From Utricularia gibba (Eukaryota; Streptophyta; Magnoliopsida; Lamiales; Lentibulariaceae), in NCBI GenBank assembly GCA_002189035.1, contig NEEC01000007.1, positions 2,542,001-2,606,000 of the forward strand: a stretch of 64,000 nt of DNA. Reading direction: 5' to 3'. The notes below the pieces were generated by a model. It worked only from the letters and a program-made list of their open reading frames with translations, made no database searches and was not told the DNA's origin. Below are positions 13,638 through 28,940 of this stretch, piece after piece (position 1 is the stretch's first letter; each line of letters opens with the position of its first letter). Position numbers and translations under genes: made by a program.

Positions 13638-16600
13638 TCAACTCCAATTTCAAAAATGTACATTTTCATCACTACCTTCTTCTGTTCAAAGTAAATTCAT
13701 TTCATTTGTATTCGTACTGCATAATTAAATCACGAATACACATGAAAAGCATACTGTTTGGATGAAAGAGGTCTTGCTGTTTAAGCATCACATTTGCATG
13801 GTTGCACCTCAAAGCTTCTTCGAGTGTTGCAAAACAGCTGGACACCACTGCCAACGTGTTTGAAAGGAGTGATCTGGGGATCATTTAGATGCATTTTATT
13901 TTATGTATAAAGATAAAACATTTCTATTATCTGTGGCTAGTTTTCTTACATAATGTATGAGAAATCATCACATTTATAATTCATCTGTGATTGAGTCTAG
14001 GGCCCAAATTTTGAGAGCATGTAAATTGGCCCCCGATGTTCAAAATGTGCATAATCACATTTGTAATTTTCAACAATTTCCCTAATTTTATAATTTTTAG
14101 TCCTTGCTTTCTAAACCACTACGTCATTAGCGACACTAATGAAATTCTTGAAGGATCAAATTGAGCTTGAGAAATATTTTTCATAAAATAAAAGCGAAGT
14201 CTTTGTAACAAAATATTTGAAAAAATGTATTATTAGTGGAAAAATTATGTGGTTAATGAGACTGTAACATGCCCTGACCTTCCCTCCCCTCCGATCAGGG
14301 AAACTGGGCTGCTTCTGTGCATGTGTTGGGCATCAATCTGGGGTACGAATGCTAATAAAAGCTGCCTCTTAGATGTCGTCATCGTCATCGTGCACTATAT
14401 CACTTGATGGAGACGCATGCTTTGGTGGATCAGGATCAGGGTGAAGGATAGACATCCTTGCAAAAGCAAAAGCAGCTAAATGGACAGCCTCTCTTCGAAC
14501 CTCCCCTTGGGCTTGGAGTTGGGGCTCCACTTTATTGTAAATCAAACAGTAAAAAGAAGAAAAATATCAAAACATCAAGCACGTTAAACGTTGTTCTAAA
14601 GCATTTGTCAACTCTTCATAATTCAAGTGATCTGCGAGAACTCTCACTCCTTTAATAATAGTGATATGGGATATCCATCCTTTTTTTAATATATTATTCC
14701 AACACACTTTGTTTTTTTCAACTCGATTGGGAGAGGTGTTGAGGGATGATTGCGTTGTTGCCGGGTGATCGACCATCCATGCCCTTGAGTGTGAGGGATC
14801 ATTTAGAAAAATGACCATTTTCATTTTTTACTTGTACTCTACTGTAAAAAATTAATACTGAGAATAATTTCTTTTGTTTTCATCAAAACTTCCCCTCAGA
14901 TGCCGCATTGATTTATGGCTCTCTAACATTGCACTCTTTGGTTTTGCTACTAGCATCCTCGCTTTGTCTCCTTTCTTCATGTTAGAAATCACCTCTCCTT
15001 CCTTCAGATTCATCTTCTCTGTTCGAGACGTGTCTGGTTCAAAATTGTTGTCGGCGGGGTGTTCTCTTTTTTAATTCTTGCATTATCTCCTCAGACAAAA
15101 AAATAAAAAGATTCACATTGTGTTGTCTGTTCGATTCTAATATGTAGACATCATCTTTGTTTGTTTTTCATTGGGTGGTCCACTTTTCTCTTCCCTAACT
15201 GCTACCATGTGTTTTGACATTTGAAAAGATTGTGCTCCTTCTTCCATCTTATCCTGCCTACTTTAAATTGCATGGCATATCAGTTGTAACAAATAAAATG
15301 GCTGGACCCCAACATTTGGTGCAACTCTTACTAATCAACCACAATATTGAGGTATATGCTAAATACTTGATTTATTCTATATTTGATACGAAATACAAGT
15401 TCATACAAAAATCGCAAAAGACTCGAATTTACATCTGAATCATGCAATTTGATAACATAAAATGTGTGTCCTCAGTTGATCAATGAGCTTCTTGGATACT
15501 AACTACTCTCAAGTCATTGAGTTTGCAATTCAAAACAACTTGTATATCATCCTTTTCATCTGCATACCATACATAGTGAAAATGTATAGAACACAAGGAT
15601 TGTAATTTTGAACAAGGATTGGAGCAAACTCAAATTATCTTTGATATCAAGCATGTGATGGAAGGTTAGAAATAGACATAATATTAGGTTTTTGTCCAAT
15701 AGATGAATTGCGAAAAGGTTACTCATGAAAATGTATCTGGGGTCATACCAAATGACTATAAACAAAGAGGCAACAAATGATATATAGTATGAATAGCAAT
15801 TGTTAAAGATTGCATGATAATGAACTTTTAAATACTAAATGAACATCTACAAGGGGATTGCAATGAATTCAAAAGAAGAGATACTACAATAGATGTTGAC
15901 ATAAAATAAAATATTATCTATGATAACGATGATTGTTCCATGTGACTTATGTCATTAAGAGTAGAATGAAACATGTGAGATGCAAATTATTAATTTGGAG
16001 AGATGAGTGTCATAGAATGTTAACTTTAATACAGACTGAGAAATTAATAATATATTATGAATCATAGAGAATTTAAATTGGTGATAGGTTATATGCAAAG
16101 AATGTCAAGGCTAGGATAAATAATTTCTTCATCCTTTGCTCTAATGCAAAGATGTGAAAATTTTTTGGAATCATTTGGAATGATAAAATGGTATCAACTT
16201 GTATCCTTCATAAGTCAACATGATAAATGAATATTACCACACAAGGGATGTGATTGAATGTTATAAAAATTATTTTATATGCTACATTATAGGTTATTGG
16301 GAATCGAAGAAATGCTTAACAATTAAAATAAGTTCAATATTCATTATTAAAATTACTAAAGAAAATACAATTTATAAGCTATTAATATATACGAATACGA
16401 GATAATAATAATATATAAATAAATATTTATACATTAATTATTTTAAATAATAATTTAAATTTTGAACTCCTAATTAGCTCTTTTTATGCTAAAAATAAAA
16501 ATATGTATGAAAATCATGAAAAAAACAAGGATTTCTTATTTTCCTTGTTTCTTACAAAGTAAATTTTCACTAATAGAGATATTCTGCTCCAAAAGACTTT

Positions 16601-17891
16601 GAGATGAATTATTATAGTCATTTAGAAAAAATGGATAAGGGCACCTTTTTCACATACTAAGTTAAAAAAATTATACTACAAACAGACTATTTTCTAATAT
16701 AATATCTGAGATATATATATATATATATATAATTCAGAGTACACTTTGGATTTCCAATCAGATACATAACCCGAATATGGTGAACCAGTTTACTCGTTTA
16801 TTAAAAAATATATATGTTAAATATTATTATACAAAGTATAAGCTGATTTTAATAAAAATTAGCATATTAATATGCTATAAGAATAAAATTTGAAATAACT
16901 TCAATATAAAATCAATGAATACATATATTAATTATAAAAAATAAAAATAATATTACATTCAAATTATCTAAGTTCAATATAAGTATCAAACAAAATAACA
17001 TTATAAACAAGATAGTTCAATGAAGATATAATTGTTAATAATCCATTTAATCTTCATTTGAACTCATGTTGCTCATTTGTAGCTAAAACAATAAAGATCC
17101 AAATTATCATCATCTCCTATCATTAATCCTTAAAATTCTTAAACTCAATGTCATAAAAAAAAACATGTTTTTCTAAATAATTTTAAACTCAATGTCTACA
17201 TAAACATTCTCCCTATGTTTAAATGGATTGATAGAAAACACAAAAAGAAAACAATGTGATAAATGACGCAACTTGAAATTAAATTTTTAGAAATTTGATA
17301 ATTTTATTGATTAACTGACCCGTTTTTTCCGGGTAACGGTGCAACCCGGTGAGTTACCCTTCTGGTTTGAAAGCATAGGAGTACAGAAGAGCATGTTGGC
17401 TGGCTCCTCCATGATAACTTCACAATAAACAAAGACGTGTAAATCTAAAAATGGTGACTGGATTCTGAAAAGAAAAGACCCTGAGTTGACATCCCAACCT
17501 ACTACACACACCAACAGATGTCTTGGCCTATAAATGTGCAATGCCCCAGTTGCCTTTCCAACGCCCGCCATTCAATGCAGTTTGCATATTTTATGTCTAT
17601 GTTGTGATCTAATTATTCGTGCTGCATATTTTATTTGCTTTGACTTCTTCTTGATCTCCATCCGCCCACACCATTCATGGTTTTTTTTTTCTTTTTATAT
17701 TGCTTCTGGTCGAACGCAACAGGAAACACCAATCCGGGCATTTAAGAGAGGCCACTCCTGGAGCCACACATTACGTGAATTTCCCAACTAACCATTCGGG
17801 CACTTATGGCATCTACTTCTTCCTCATCTGCATTGCTTCTTCACTCCTGTATAAAACATGGTGGTGAAGATGGAGGAGATTGCATCACAAA
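13638..17891. other. Intergenic spacer between the WSD1-like copies
   Basis: No gene is supported. The spacer is strongly AT-rich from about 15,200 to 17,300, with short open frames only. I saw no third WSD1 exon in it and no transposon ends. About 17,300-17,890 should contain the copy 2 promoter. Confidence 0.6.
16711..16732. repeat. (AT)n microsatellite
   Basis: An uninterrupted AT dinucleotide run of about 11 units in the AT-rich spacer. Confidence 0.9.
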
Positions 17892-19909
17892 ATGGTTTCT
17901 GTCGAAGGGGAAGACCAGTCTGTGCCTGCGAGTCCATTTTCCCGGCTCATGCACACGGCCAACTTCAATCTCAGCGTCATTACTGTCATGGGTTCCAATA
18001 TGACTTTGGATGTCAACTGGCTCAAGCATTGTGTGTCCCAGAGTCTTGCTAAGCATCCCCGCTTCTCCAGTGTCCTTGTGAGTGCTGTGTGTCTGTGTTT
18101 TCTGTGGTACTTGTGATGTTCTTAACGAGTTTCTGTGTAGGTTTACGAGAACGAAGCCAAGCATACGATGTCCTGGAGGCCGGTGGAAGTGAACGTCGAC
18201 GATCACGTGTTTGTTCCGGATTTGGATCCGGAGATGGAGCACGTGAAAGGAGACAAGATCGTCGATGAGTTCATCACGAAAGTGGCGCAGATCCCAATGG
18301 ATCTCTCGAAGCCTCTCTGGGAGCTCTACGTGCTGAATGTGAAAACCAGTAACTCCGTCTCCACGGCGGTGCTGAAGCTCCACCACTCCATTGGCGACGG
18401 AGTTTCTCTGATTTCGATTCTCTTAGCTTGTGGGAGAAGAGTCTCAGACCCCGAAGCTCTTCCCGTTCTTCCCTCAAGCCAGAAACGTCCGGTTAAATCA
18501 GAGAAAAAAAGGGCATACCTCAGCTTGTTTTTCTCTCTGATTTGGAAGTTCCTTTTGATGCTTTATTACACGTTTGTGGATACTGTAGATTTCCTCTGCA
18601 CATCGTTTACTCGGAAGGACTCGAATCCCATTAAAGGAGACAAGGGAATCGAGCATACTCCCAAGCGATTCGTCCACACAGTTCTCAGCATGGACGACAT
18701 CAGGATCATCAAGAATTCAATGAACACGGTACAATGCCTTGTTCGAACCAACCTCATCATAGGCTTTCGTTGTCTTAACACACACCTAACCAATGCTTGT
18801 TTGCCCGACAACCCCCTTTTCAGACCATTAATGACGTAATGTTTGCCATAACAAACGCAGCCCTCAGTCATTACATTCACAGGACACACTATAATTCTCC
18901 AAATGGTACGCCATCTCATTATTGTTCCACTGTTGTCTGTAGTGACGAACGAAGCAGTTTCATAGAAAAATATAAAAAGCAACTCTTTCCCATCTAAATA
19001 TCTTCTTTGTTGCAGATGACGCTGAGCTACAGAAGGTGGGCATTCGGGGAGTCGTTGCATACAACATGAGGCCATCTGCTGCAATTCAAGTATGTAATTT
19101 TCACGAACTTACACTGGTTTTCTTACATCAGTGGACTTCAATGTGGATGTTTTTTGAACGTCATTTCGGGGCACAGGACATGTACGAAGTGATGCATAAT
19201 GGGAAGCAATTGGACCTGCAAATGTGGGGAAACATGGTCGCATTCATACTGCTCCCTCTGAAGCTGCGTATTCACAAAGACCCCTTGGGGTACATTCACG
19301 AAGCACAAGCTGTCATAAACAAGAAGAAGCTCTCTTACCAGTATCTAATCGAGTATCACATTGTGAAGTTCCTTATCAACGTCCTCGGGATGAAGGTACA
19401 TTGTTGCTCTTTTCTTTTCGCCTCCGTCCTCCGTGCCCCTCTCCATAGCAATGATTCTCAAATCAAGACCTGGTCAAGCGACCCGGTCATCATCTCATTT
19501 CACGTCGATGACAACTTCTGGTTGTTCTCAGAAAGCAGCATTTATGGTGAATTCATTTTTGTCCAACGTCACGTTTACTTTCTCGAGCGTGATGGGACCT
19601 ATCGACGAGATCACCCTCTTCGGATATCCCTCACTTACCTCGCTCCAAGCGTCTACGGATTCCCCGTTGTAAGCCCAATCGCCATTGAAACTGTCATGCA
19701 TTTCATTTGGCGTTTCCTTTGAGTGACTGGTGCTGTTCCTGCAGTCAATATTGGTCCATTTCCAAAGCTACGCCAGCAAGCTGATAGTGTCGATGGCGCT
19801 CGACGAGAAGCTATTCCCAGAACCCCATCAACTGTGTGACGACTTCCGGAGCTCTCTGCAGTCAATCAAAGATGCTGTCTTGAGGAAAGAAGGCATCGAG
19901 ATGAAGTAG
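17892..19909 (+). CDS. WSD1-like: WSD1-like wax ester synthase/diacylglycerol acyltransferase, copy 2 (one-base frameshift in exon 6)
   Basis: Same family and role as the upstream copy. Seven exons: 17892-18077, 18141-18728, 18824-18905, 19016-19089, 19177-19395, 19532-19668 and 19745-19909, about 483 residues. Exons 1, 2 and 5 have the same coding lengths as copy 1 (186, 588 and 219 bases after correction); exons 3 and 4 are shorter (82 versus 94 and 74 versus 92), a length change confined to the linker between the two domains. LHHSIGDG is at about 18,378-18,401 and here is in frame with the start. In exon 6 the expected TAT-CCN-CTC-ACT reads TATCCCTCACT, one base short in a C run (19,628-19,630). 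The exon is 137 rather than 138 bases, and the C-terminal region is thrown out of frame. This is a different site from the break in copy 1. The last 70 or so residues would be altered if the deletion is real. Confidence 0.9.
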
Positions 19910-19933
19910 GCTCTGGGGTTGTTCAGGATTACA

Positions 19934-19939
19934 CAATAA
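19934..19939 (+). promoter_or_regulatory. Probable polyadenylation signal of WSD1-like copy 2
   Basis: A canonical AATAAA 25 bases after the TAG stop codon. Its position is right for a plant near-upstream element, but this is a six-base match in AT-rich sequence. Confidence 0.5.
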
Positions 19940-22790
19940 AATTGTACTCACTTTCTCTGCTTTATTTATTTGTTTGTTTCCAGTTCGATGTTCTGGATTC
20001 TGATGTTAACATCGAAATTGGGAGTTCAAAAACCCTGTAGAAATTCAAATTTCACACCAACCAAAACTGTTCTCCTCCAGAAGCCTTCCATGCGAGAGGA
20101 TTAACACCACAGAGGAGAGATTTCTGTTTCAGGCCAGATCACCTTGAGCTCCATATTTTTCTGATTGGGCCGAGACGGGCCGGGCCGACCAATACCCACG
20201 AGTCCGGTCGCATGGACCGGCAGGGTGAATAAGGTTTAAAAAAATGATGACCAAATACACCTTATTAGCGTTCAAAAAAAAAGGTACAAATAAATAACAC
20301 AAACGCTAACCTTGAAAAATAAAAATAAATAAATAAAATTGGAGTAGTTAGTGCCAAGAAAGTGTATCGAACGAGACTCGATACTTTATTAGGGATTGAA
20401 GATAGGATAATCCAAACCAGAAACCGAACCGATAACTGAATAAGTTTATAAATTGATAATTTAAATCAAATCTTATTTAAAACGAAAATGCATAAACTTT
20501 ATTAAATTATTTAAAAATGATTAATTCGATATATAACTGAATTAACCGATGATCAATTTATGCCAAATTTCACTGATCAAAACGGAACCGAATTTTTCAA
20601 TTTAGATTCGTTGTGATTCGTTTAATCCATTTTTTTTGGTTATTAACCTAAATTTGCTGAGTCCTTTTTCGGAGATTCTTTTTCACATGCAAAAAAATTA
20701 CACTGAGACCTACAAATCTCCTTCATGTTGCGATGTTACGAGGACCATGTTGCATGCAGATGACGTAAGTGATTGGATCGGACGCCTATCTTTTTTGTAA
20801 GGCCCAGAGACGTGCAAGCTTTGGAAATGGGCAGATGTCATCTAGGGCATCCGCCATTGTTGGTATCGTGCATGCTTGACAGGTGGTAATCTTTGGGCGC
20901 TTGAGTGTATTATAAAAGTGAATACTATATTTTGAATGTGTGAAAAAACAATCAATTTATTTTGAAAAATTTGTTCTCAAGCTCATTAAGATTAGGATTA
21001 CACTCATATATTCAACTGATTTTTGAGATCGAGATAGTTTAATCATTTAGAACAATATGTTATGTGAATGAGGTTTTGATTGTTTTTCTTTTGTCTGTGT
21101 TTGATTTACAACAGAAATAAATTGATTGTTTAGAGAGAATAATCCATCATCGATTGATTATTATTGTTACATTTTGATAAAAATTAATCTTCATTTTTTA
21201 ATGTTCACTAATGTAATCTGTCCCATTGTTTTACGTGTCGAATATAATTAGCTTCTTAAGTTTGGTGTATCAAGTCTGATTTTAATAAAATTAATCTCCA
21301 AAGATCAGAGATTATTTATGTCAAATCATTTACGTAAATAGTGAATATTAAATTATTGTGAATAATTTTTTTAAATAATGAATATCCATTTTATCATTAT
21401 TTTGAAACATTAGAAATTAATTATATCAACATTTAAAAAATGTGAATTAGCATTAAAATAACAAAAATTATTTTAATAATTTTCATAAATAATGAAAACT
21501 AATTACGGCAAACACCCACGAGTGTTGGGCGGCGCTTAGCGGTTATTTCTTGTGCTTCTATTTTTTTAATTTTAATATAATGTTCCTTTCCTAATTTCCA
21601 CACGTTTTTATTTGAAAAAAAATACTATTTTATAATTTAAAAATTACAATGAAGCCCACCATACTCCAACCAATAAGTCACGAAAACAAGGCAAATATGA
21701 CAAAGAAAAAAAATACTTCGCATCATTTTATTTAGAAGATGATTTCTGAACCCCATCTTAACAATGAGAAATATTTGTCACCTCTTTTGGGTAAATACAA
21801 CCAGAATCATAAATTAAAGAGAAGCCGATAATGAAAGAAGAGTTTTTTTTTTTTTTTTTCTGTTGAACTCAAGAGATACAAAATACTAGACTTGAGTTTT
21901 TAAAACGAAAAACTATTTTGAAATTAAAGATAAGAGAAATTAAACTTAATTGATTATTAATTATTCCTAATTTATTACATAATTGATTATTTCACTTTCA
22001 AATATGGATATGAGAATACTTGTTCTAATAAACCAAAGTTTCATTGTAGAATTTCAGGAAGGAAAATTCCAAAGGTTCGTCAAAGTGAGCCAGCGGAGTT
22101 TGTGGATTCAGTCATTGAAGACGAGGGTGGCAGCGTTAGATGGATGGAGATTTTTTCTCCATTCAGATCAAAACTCTATTATTTGTTGAATTTGACTTGA
22201 TGATGCATGTAGTCATTGTTGAGTCTCTGAGTTGCTTATTTCCACTAGCAGACATTGAGTGATGCTTGACTTCTTTCTCCGGTTCCAATCTTGACCCATT
22301 CGCCAGGTTCCCTCGTTAAAATTTCATGTGTTCTTCTTCCATCATCTGTGTGGATTTGATCGGGCGAAGCAGACATGATGCGTTCTGTGTTAGAACAAAA
22401 ACTGAAAGCTGTCTGAATCAAGGATAATATCTATTTATCAGCAAATTTGGATGGCATAGAAGATGACTCATCTTAAAATCACTGTGTTAGAGAAGACATC
22501 TGAATCGTTGATTTCTTGGTGTAATCCACTATGTTTTTTCTGGTGCTGGTCTGAAGCAATCTAGTGATTAAATATGGGACTGGTGTGCATGGTTACGTCC
22601 ACACAAGGCCTGTGAAAAGAGTTCCGGGGAGGGAACAGACACCAATAATTTTCGTGTGTGTTGTAGCAGTCATAATAATTATAAGATGGGACTTTTGTGT
22701 TTCAAGATTCCGGGTCCAATACATTATTTTACAGATCGTGGATAAGCTCTTGGTGTGCTGCTGCTTTCAACTCCAAAGGTTGAACCAGCA

Positions 22791-22824
22791 ACCCCAACCC
22801 CCCCAACCCCAACCCCAACCCCAC
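22791..22824 (-). repeat. CCCCAA repeat with G-quadruplex potential on the minus strand
   Basis: Five C runs of four or more separated by AA. The minus strand therefore has several GGGG runs with two-base TT loops, a textbook G-quadruplex pattern. It is not the plant telomere unit (CCCTAAA). No gene was found around it. Confidence 0.8.
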
Positions 22825-23494
22825 CTGCTGAAGCCAGTCCCAGTCATCTTCGGCACACATCCTCACACTTCTCCTTGCCCTTCATATTAGAACAACCAAC
22901 GTTGAAATTTAAGATCAGATTAATTAAATGAGCATATGTGAATTCAAATTCAAGTATATAATAAACATGAATTATATTAAAAAATATTAAATTTAATCGA
23001 TTACTTAATCTACAATATCTTATATATCTTATTATTTTACTTTTAAATTCTCATATAATATCGTTTATTATAATAATCAATACTACATTTGAATTTAAAA
23101 ATAAAATAATCAAATATATAATAATTTATTAATGAATAGTTTGTATCTAAGATTTTTTTATTTGAATATTTTCTAATTTAATTTACGTTTTATTGTATAA
23201 TTGTATTTTACGTTTTCTCGTCCAATACTTAATTTCAACACTTCAAACTCCTCATACCTACGTCAACGCCGTATCGGACTCCACCACCCGCTACCCTTTC
23301 GAACATCGTTTCTTTGTTGCCTTATTTCATCATCCAGGATTGCGTATTTGCACCTAACTTATCAGGGTTGGAGTACACATGTGGGTTGAATCCCGACTTC
23401 TGTTCTGTGGGATCTACTTGTTTTGAATGCGAACTTGAGAGGAATTAGAATACAATCCAGCATTAAAAGAAGAAGAAGGGGTGTAAAGGTTACA

Positions 23495-25094
<1,600 letters not shown>

Positions 25095-28000
25095 GGTGAC
25101 GCCGGAGGACGACGACACAAGAAGAGAGGGAAATGAGGATACGGTGGGAGGAAATGTCTGCTCCTAATATATTTGTAGTTACTTTGCGGGGCAAAATAGA
25201 GAAATAATATTCTCGTTCTGCAATTATCATAAACTTTGCAACACGGTAATAATTTTCAATTTGGTTCCCATTGTTCTCCATATTTCGTCTGAAGCATCCC
25301 TATCGCTTTGTGTTCACAATGTCATGTGTCACAGTTGAGATCATCTTCAAATTACTTGCAATTAAAGTTACGATAACGAAATATCAATATTTTATTATTC
25401 AAATTATTGTTTTCACAAAATAAAATAATAGAATAATAGAATACGATAGAGAAAAAACCATAGTATAAAAATAAAATATATGAAAGAAAGACGTAATGTT
25501 TGCTGTTGCGTCCGATGTGACCCATTATTCACACAATTCCATTTCCACGATTATATAGCATTTAACACACGTTCTAATTAGTTGATAATCACTTGTCGGC
25601 CAATTAAAAATTAAAATTTTTGCTTCCACTACTAAAACGCTGCCCCCATGAAGTCGACACTTATGGCCTAATGACCTACCCGTGTCCGACACCAATAATT
25701 AACATTTTTTTTTTTACTTTCAATTAAGTATTTATTTAATCAAGATATAACGGTACAACATATTTTACGTTTGTTAGCGTAACACCACTCGGATGCCATC
25801 ATACTAGCTAGAGACGGAGATTTTATCGAAAGAGGAGTGAATAAATACCAATATTATAACATATTATTATCGAAAACAAATTTTAGAAAACACAATTCAT
25901 TCAATGTAATCTAAATTATAATTTATGATTTTTATATTTTTAAATTCATATATGAAACTATTATCATTAAAAGTACGAACAATATCTTTTTTCATAAAAA
26001 AATGGGTGCAACATAGCTACCATCACTCTCCTCATAGCTCCGTCCTTGATACCATCACCAATGCAATAGTAATTTGATAGAGTTAGTTTAATTTATAAAT
26101 AAAAAGATTTAAAACTCGTTTAATTAAGAAAATTTATGTGAGATAAAAGATTCTGTAACATATATATTGAGAAATATTTTCATTAAAAAAATGTAATTTG
26201 GAGACACAACCAAAATTATAAAATTCAGTATTTGAATTTTTTTTTTGATAGAATTTGAGGATATCATCTCATCTATTTATAGTGTTAGAGTTACAAACAC
26301 ACGAAAACTCATGTGCACGCTTAATTGCACGCAATAGACAAAAGGGGAAACTTCACATGACATAGTTCCGTGGATGATTAGGGAGGGGATTAGACGAAAT
26401 TAAACATGATTAACATAAAAAGAGAATTCTTCCCAGTTTAATGCATTTCCATATTTGACAGAGTTGTAATTTTGAAGAAAAAAATATAAATAAATAATAA
26501 AACTGAAAACCATAATGTGCTAGGTCAGAGAGAGGGCCCAGTGCTGGGCTGATTCGTGGGCCATGAGCCTTTTGGGCCCGGTATCATGTGGCTGCCTATC
26601 TCTTTTCGTACGACCCTCCAGAAGTAATCCTCATGCCTGTTGCCTGTGTGCTAGTTATTGGAATATAATAATATTTTTCCTGTAATACATTTATAGCCCT
26701 TGCCTCATGTTACTTGCCAACGATATGCCATGATTAGAAACAATTTCGATCGAAATTGAAGGATTTTCAAAATTTCTTTTTTTTTTTATGATTTGAAGTT
26801 TTTACGAATTTAAAATATTAGTAATAAATGGAGGGGGACTCACTTGGCTGGCCATTTTAGAAAATGTTTATTTATTTTTCCATATTATATATATATTTTT
26901 GGTGGTAATAATAAATACAATTTTCAAAGCGTACACGTGACAATGGTCCATACGAATGCATTCATTTTCCCATTAATAATTGCTATAAAAAGGGAATTCG
27001 TCATATTTAAAAAAAATATTTGATTGGTTAGCCACTTGGGGTGGGCTCCACGTCCCCCCGCCCTCCCGGCTCACAATTATTTGTGATATCGTGGTTCCAC
27101 AGGTAGACTCCGGCTACGCGGTGGATGCTGATTGGTGGGCTGCGTCGGAGCAGGAGACGCGGTCGTGGGTTGATCCCCACCACATTAAACGCGTATGAAA
27201 ATCAGGCTGGAAAAGTTGCATATAATTTGAGACTCGTAGTATTTCTTCACGTTTTGATTTGGAAAAAAGAAAGGATCGGAAAGGTTGTCCAGGGTCCCAG
27301 GTGGTGCAGAAAATTCAAAGAAAGAGGGTCAGGAGGGGATGATGTACGGGGAAAAATGGTGTTAGTTTAATGTGTAAAATAAGCATATAAAAGCTTCTTC
27401 TGTGGGGGTGCAATGGCAGAAATAGGAGGGCGACAGTTGAGGAGCAAGGGTGGCCATATCTGGGTGGAGGTCGAAAGGGACTTGTGAGGTGGAAGAATTC
27501 TAGAATTCCTCACATTCTGTATAATGTGATGGAGGGATGATGCTCAATGAGGAGTGACTTCCTGCAACAACAGAAAATTTGATGTCGGCAAATCAATCAG
27601 TCACAGATTGTTTGGTGCAACTGAGTTCAAGAACACGACTACCCATACCACACGGGATCTCTTTATTTGGTCAGTAACCCACATTTCTTTGTTTGTAAAG
27701 TTTTTTGTTGTTGAAAATATGGTATCTTTACACAAGGAGTAAATATCAATGATTTCTTTGTTCTCAACAGAAAAAAAAAATACAAAGCTCATAGCTTTTG
27801 GATTTGACTCTTACTTATCTTCTCCTTTTCTTTCAAATTTCTTTTTATGTCTCTTCTTGCATCGATGTAACCCTCTTCCTTGCAAAAATTATAAATCCAT
27901 TTTAATGATAGAAACAGTTGAGAATCGGTGATTCTTTTGCTTGCAATGAGGATATTCATGGTATGTTCCCTTCTTCTCATACCTTTTAAGCTTTGCTTGG

Positions 28001-28940
28001 AACGCTTGGTCTATCTCATCTTTCACTCTTGGCCTATTTTGTAATTTGAAGTTGTGATTCAAGTTATGTAGAATATAATCAATTTTAATATTATATGAAT
28101 AAAATGAATTTGAGATTGTAAAACTGTTTTAAAGGATAACATAAAATTATATTATAAAATTTAATAACATAAAATATATATTATAAAGTTTAATATATTA
28201 AATTATTATAATATGATATAAATGTATTTTTAGAACGTATAAAACTTGAATGTTATTATTATTTTAATTAATCTCTGTAACAGAAATTTAAGAAATTCAA
28301 TAATTTCTATATTTAATCACAAAATATGAATTTATGATTTTACGCTGCATGGAAAGGCCTACAAGGCGCAGGATAAGATCACGCACTACATCTATGTTTG
28401 TGCACTACAGCTTTTGGGAACCAATTTCTGGGAAAGTAGTATGAGGAAAAAATTTCAAAAATATATAGAAGAATGAAAAAAAATTATATACATTAATATG
28501 TAAATTACAATTTTGCCTTTTATATATTTAGATTAATATTAAATAAATATATATTAATAAACGACGTTTGTGTGTGATAAAGTCTGGTCTCTACCGTTTC
28601 TTACTACTCTACATGACCTTGGAAGCATAATTTAACAGAGTAATAAAGGATAAAATCGATAATGTATATTGTAAAAGAGAAATTATTTTAAACATAATTT
28701 ATTGTGCATGTTAAATTATCCAAACATGTGACAGAGTTTAATGATATAGGCCTGTAATTTTGAGTGTGCATGTCAAATTGTCCAAACATGTGACATTGAA
28801 AATGAACACATAAATTCAAAAGTAATGATAATATTCAAATAATTGCGTTGTGGACCAAATACGCCGAGAGGCTCAAATTCTATCCATTGCAATAACATGT
28901 TCAGCATTGCTACACAAGCCCACTGATACAGGGTCCGTTC
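25095..28940. other. Intergenic region
   Basis: No gene is supported. It includes the 5' flank of the gibberellin oxidase and the 3' flank of the GARP factor. Open frames at 27,125-27,370 and 27,554-27,931 are short with no recognised domain. A GGGCC-rich patch lies at 26,530-26,585. The rest is AT-rich. Confidence 0.55.

Larger units (their letters stand above)
19910..23494. other. Intergenic region
   Basis: Apart from the copy 2 3' untranslated region and the C-rich repeat at 22,791, nothing is supported. Open frames at 21,983 and 22,564 are short and unrecognised. The final few hundred bases are the 3' flank of the minus-strand gibberellin oxidase. Confidence 0.55.

Noticed and set aside
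22791-22824. Interstitial telomere sequence
   Set aside because: The unit is CCCCAA-like, as in some ciliates, not the plant CCCTAAA repeat; only a handful of units are present.
27125-27931. Several short frames on both strands
   Set aside because: Unrecognised, AT-rich in part, and no exon structure could be built; treated as chance frames.
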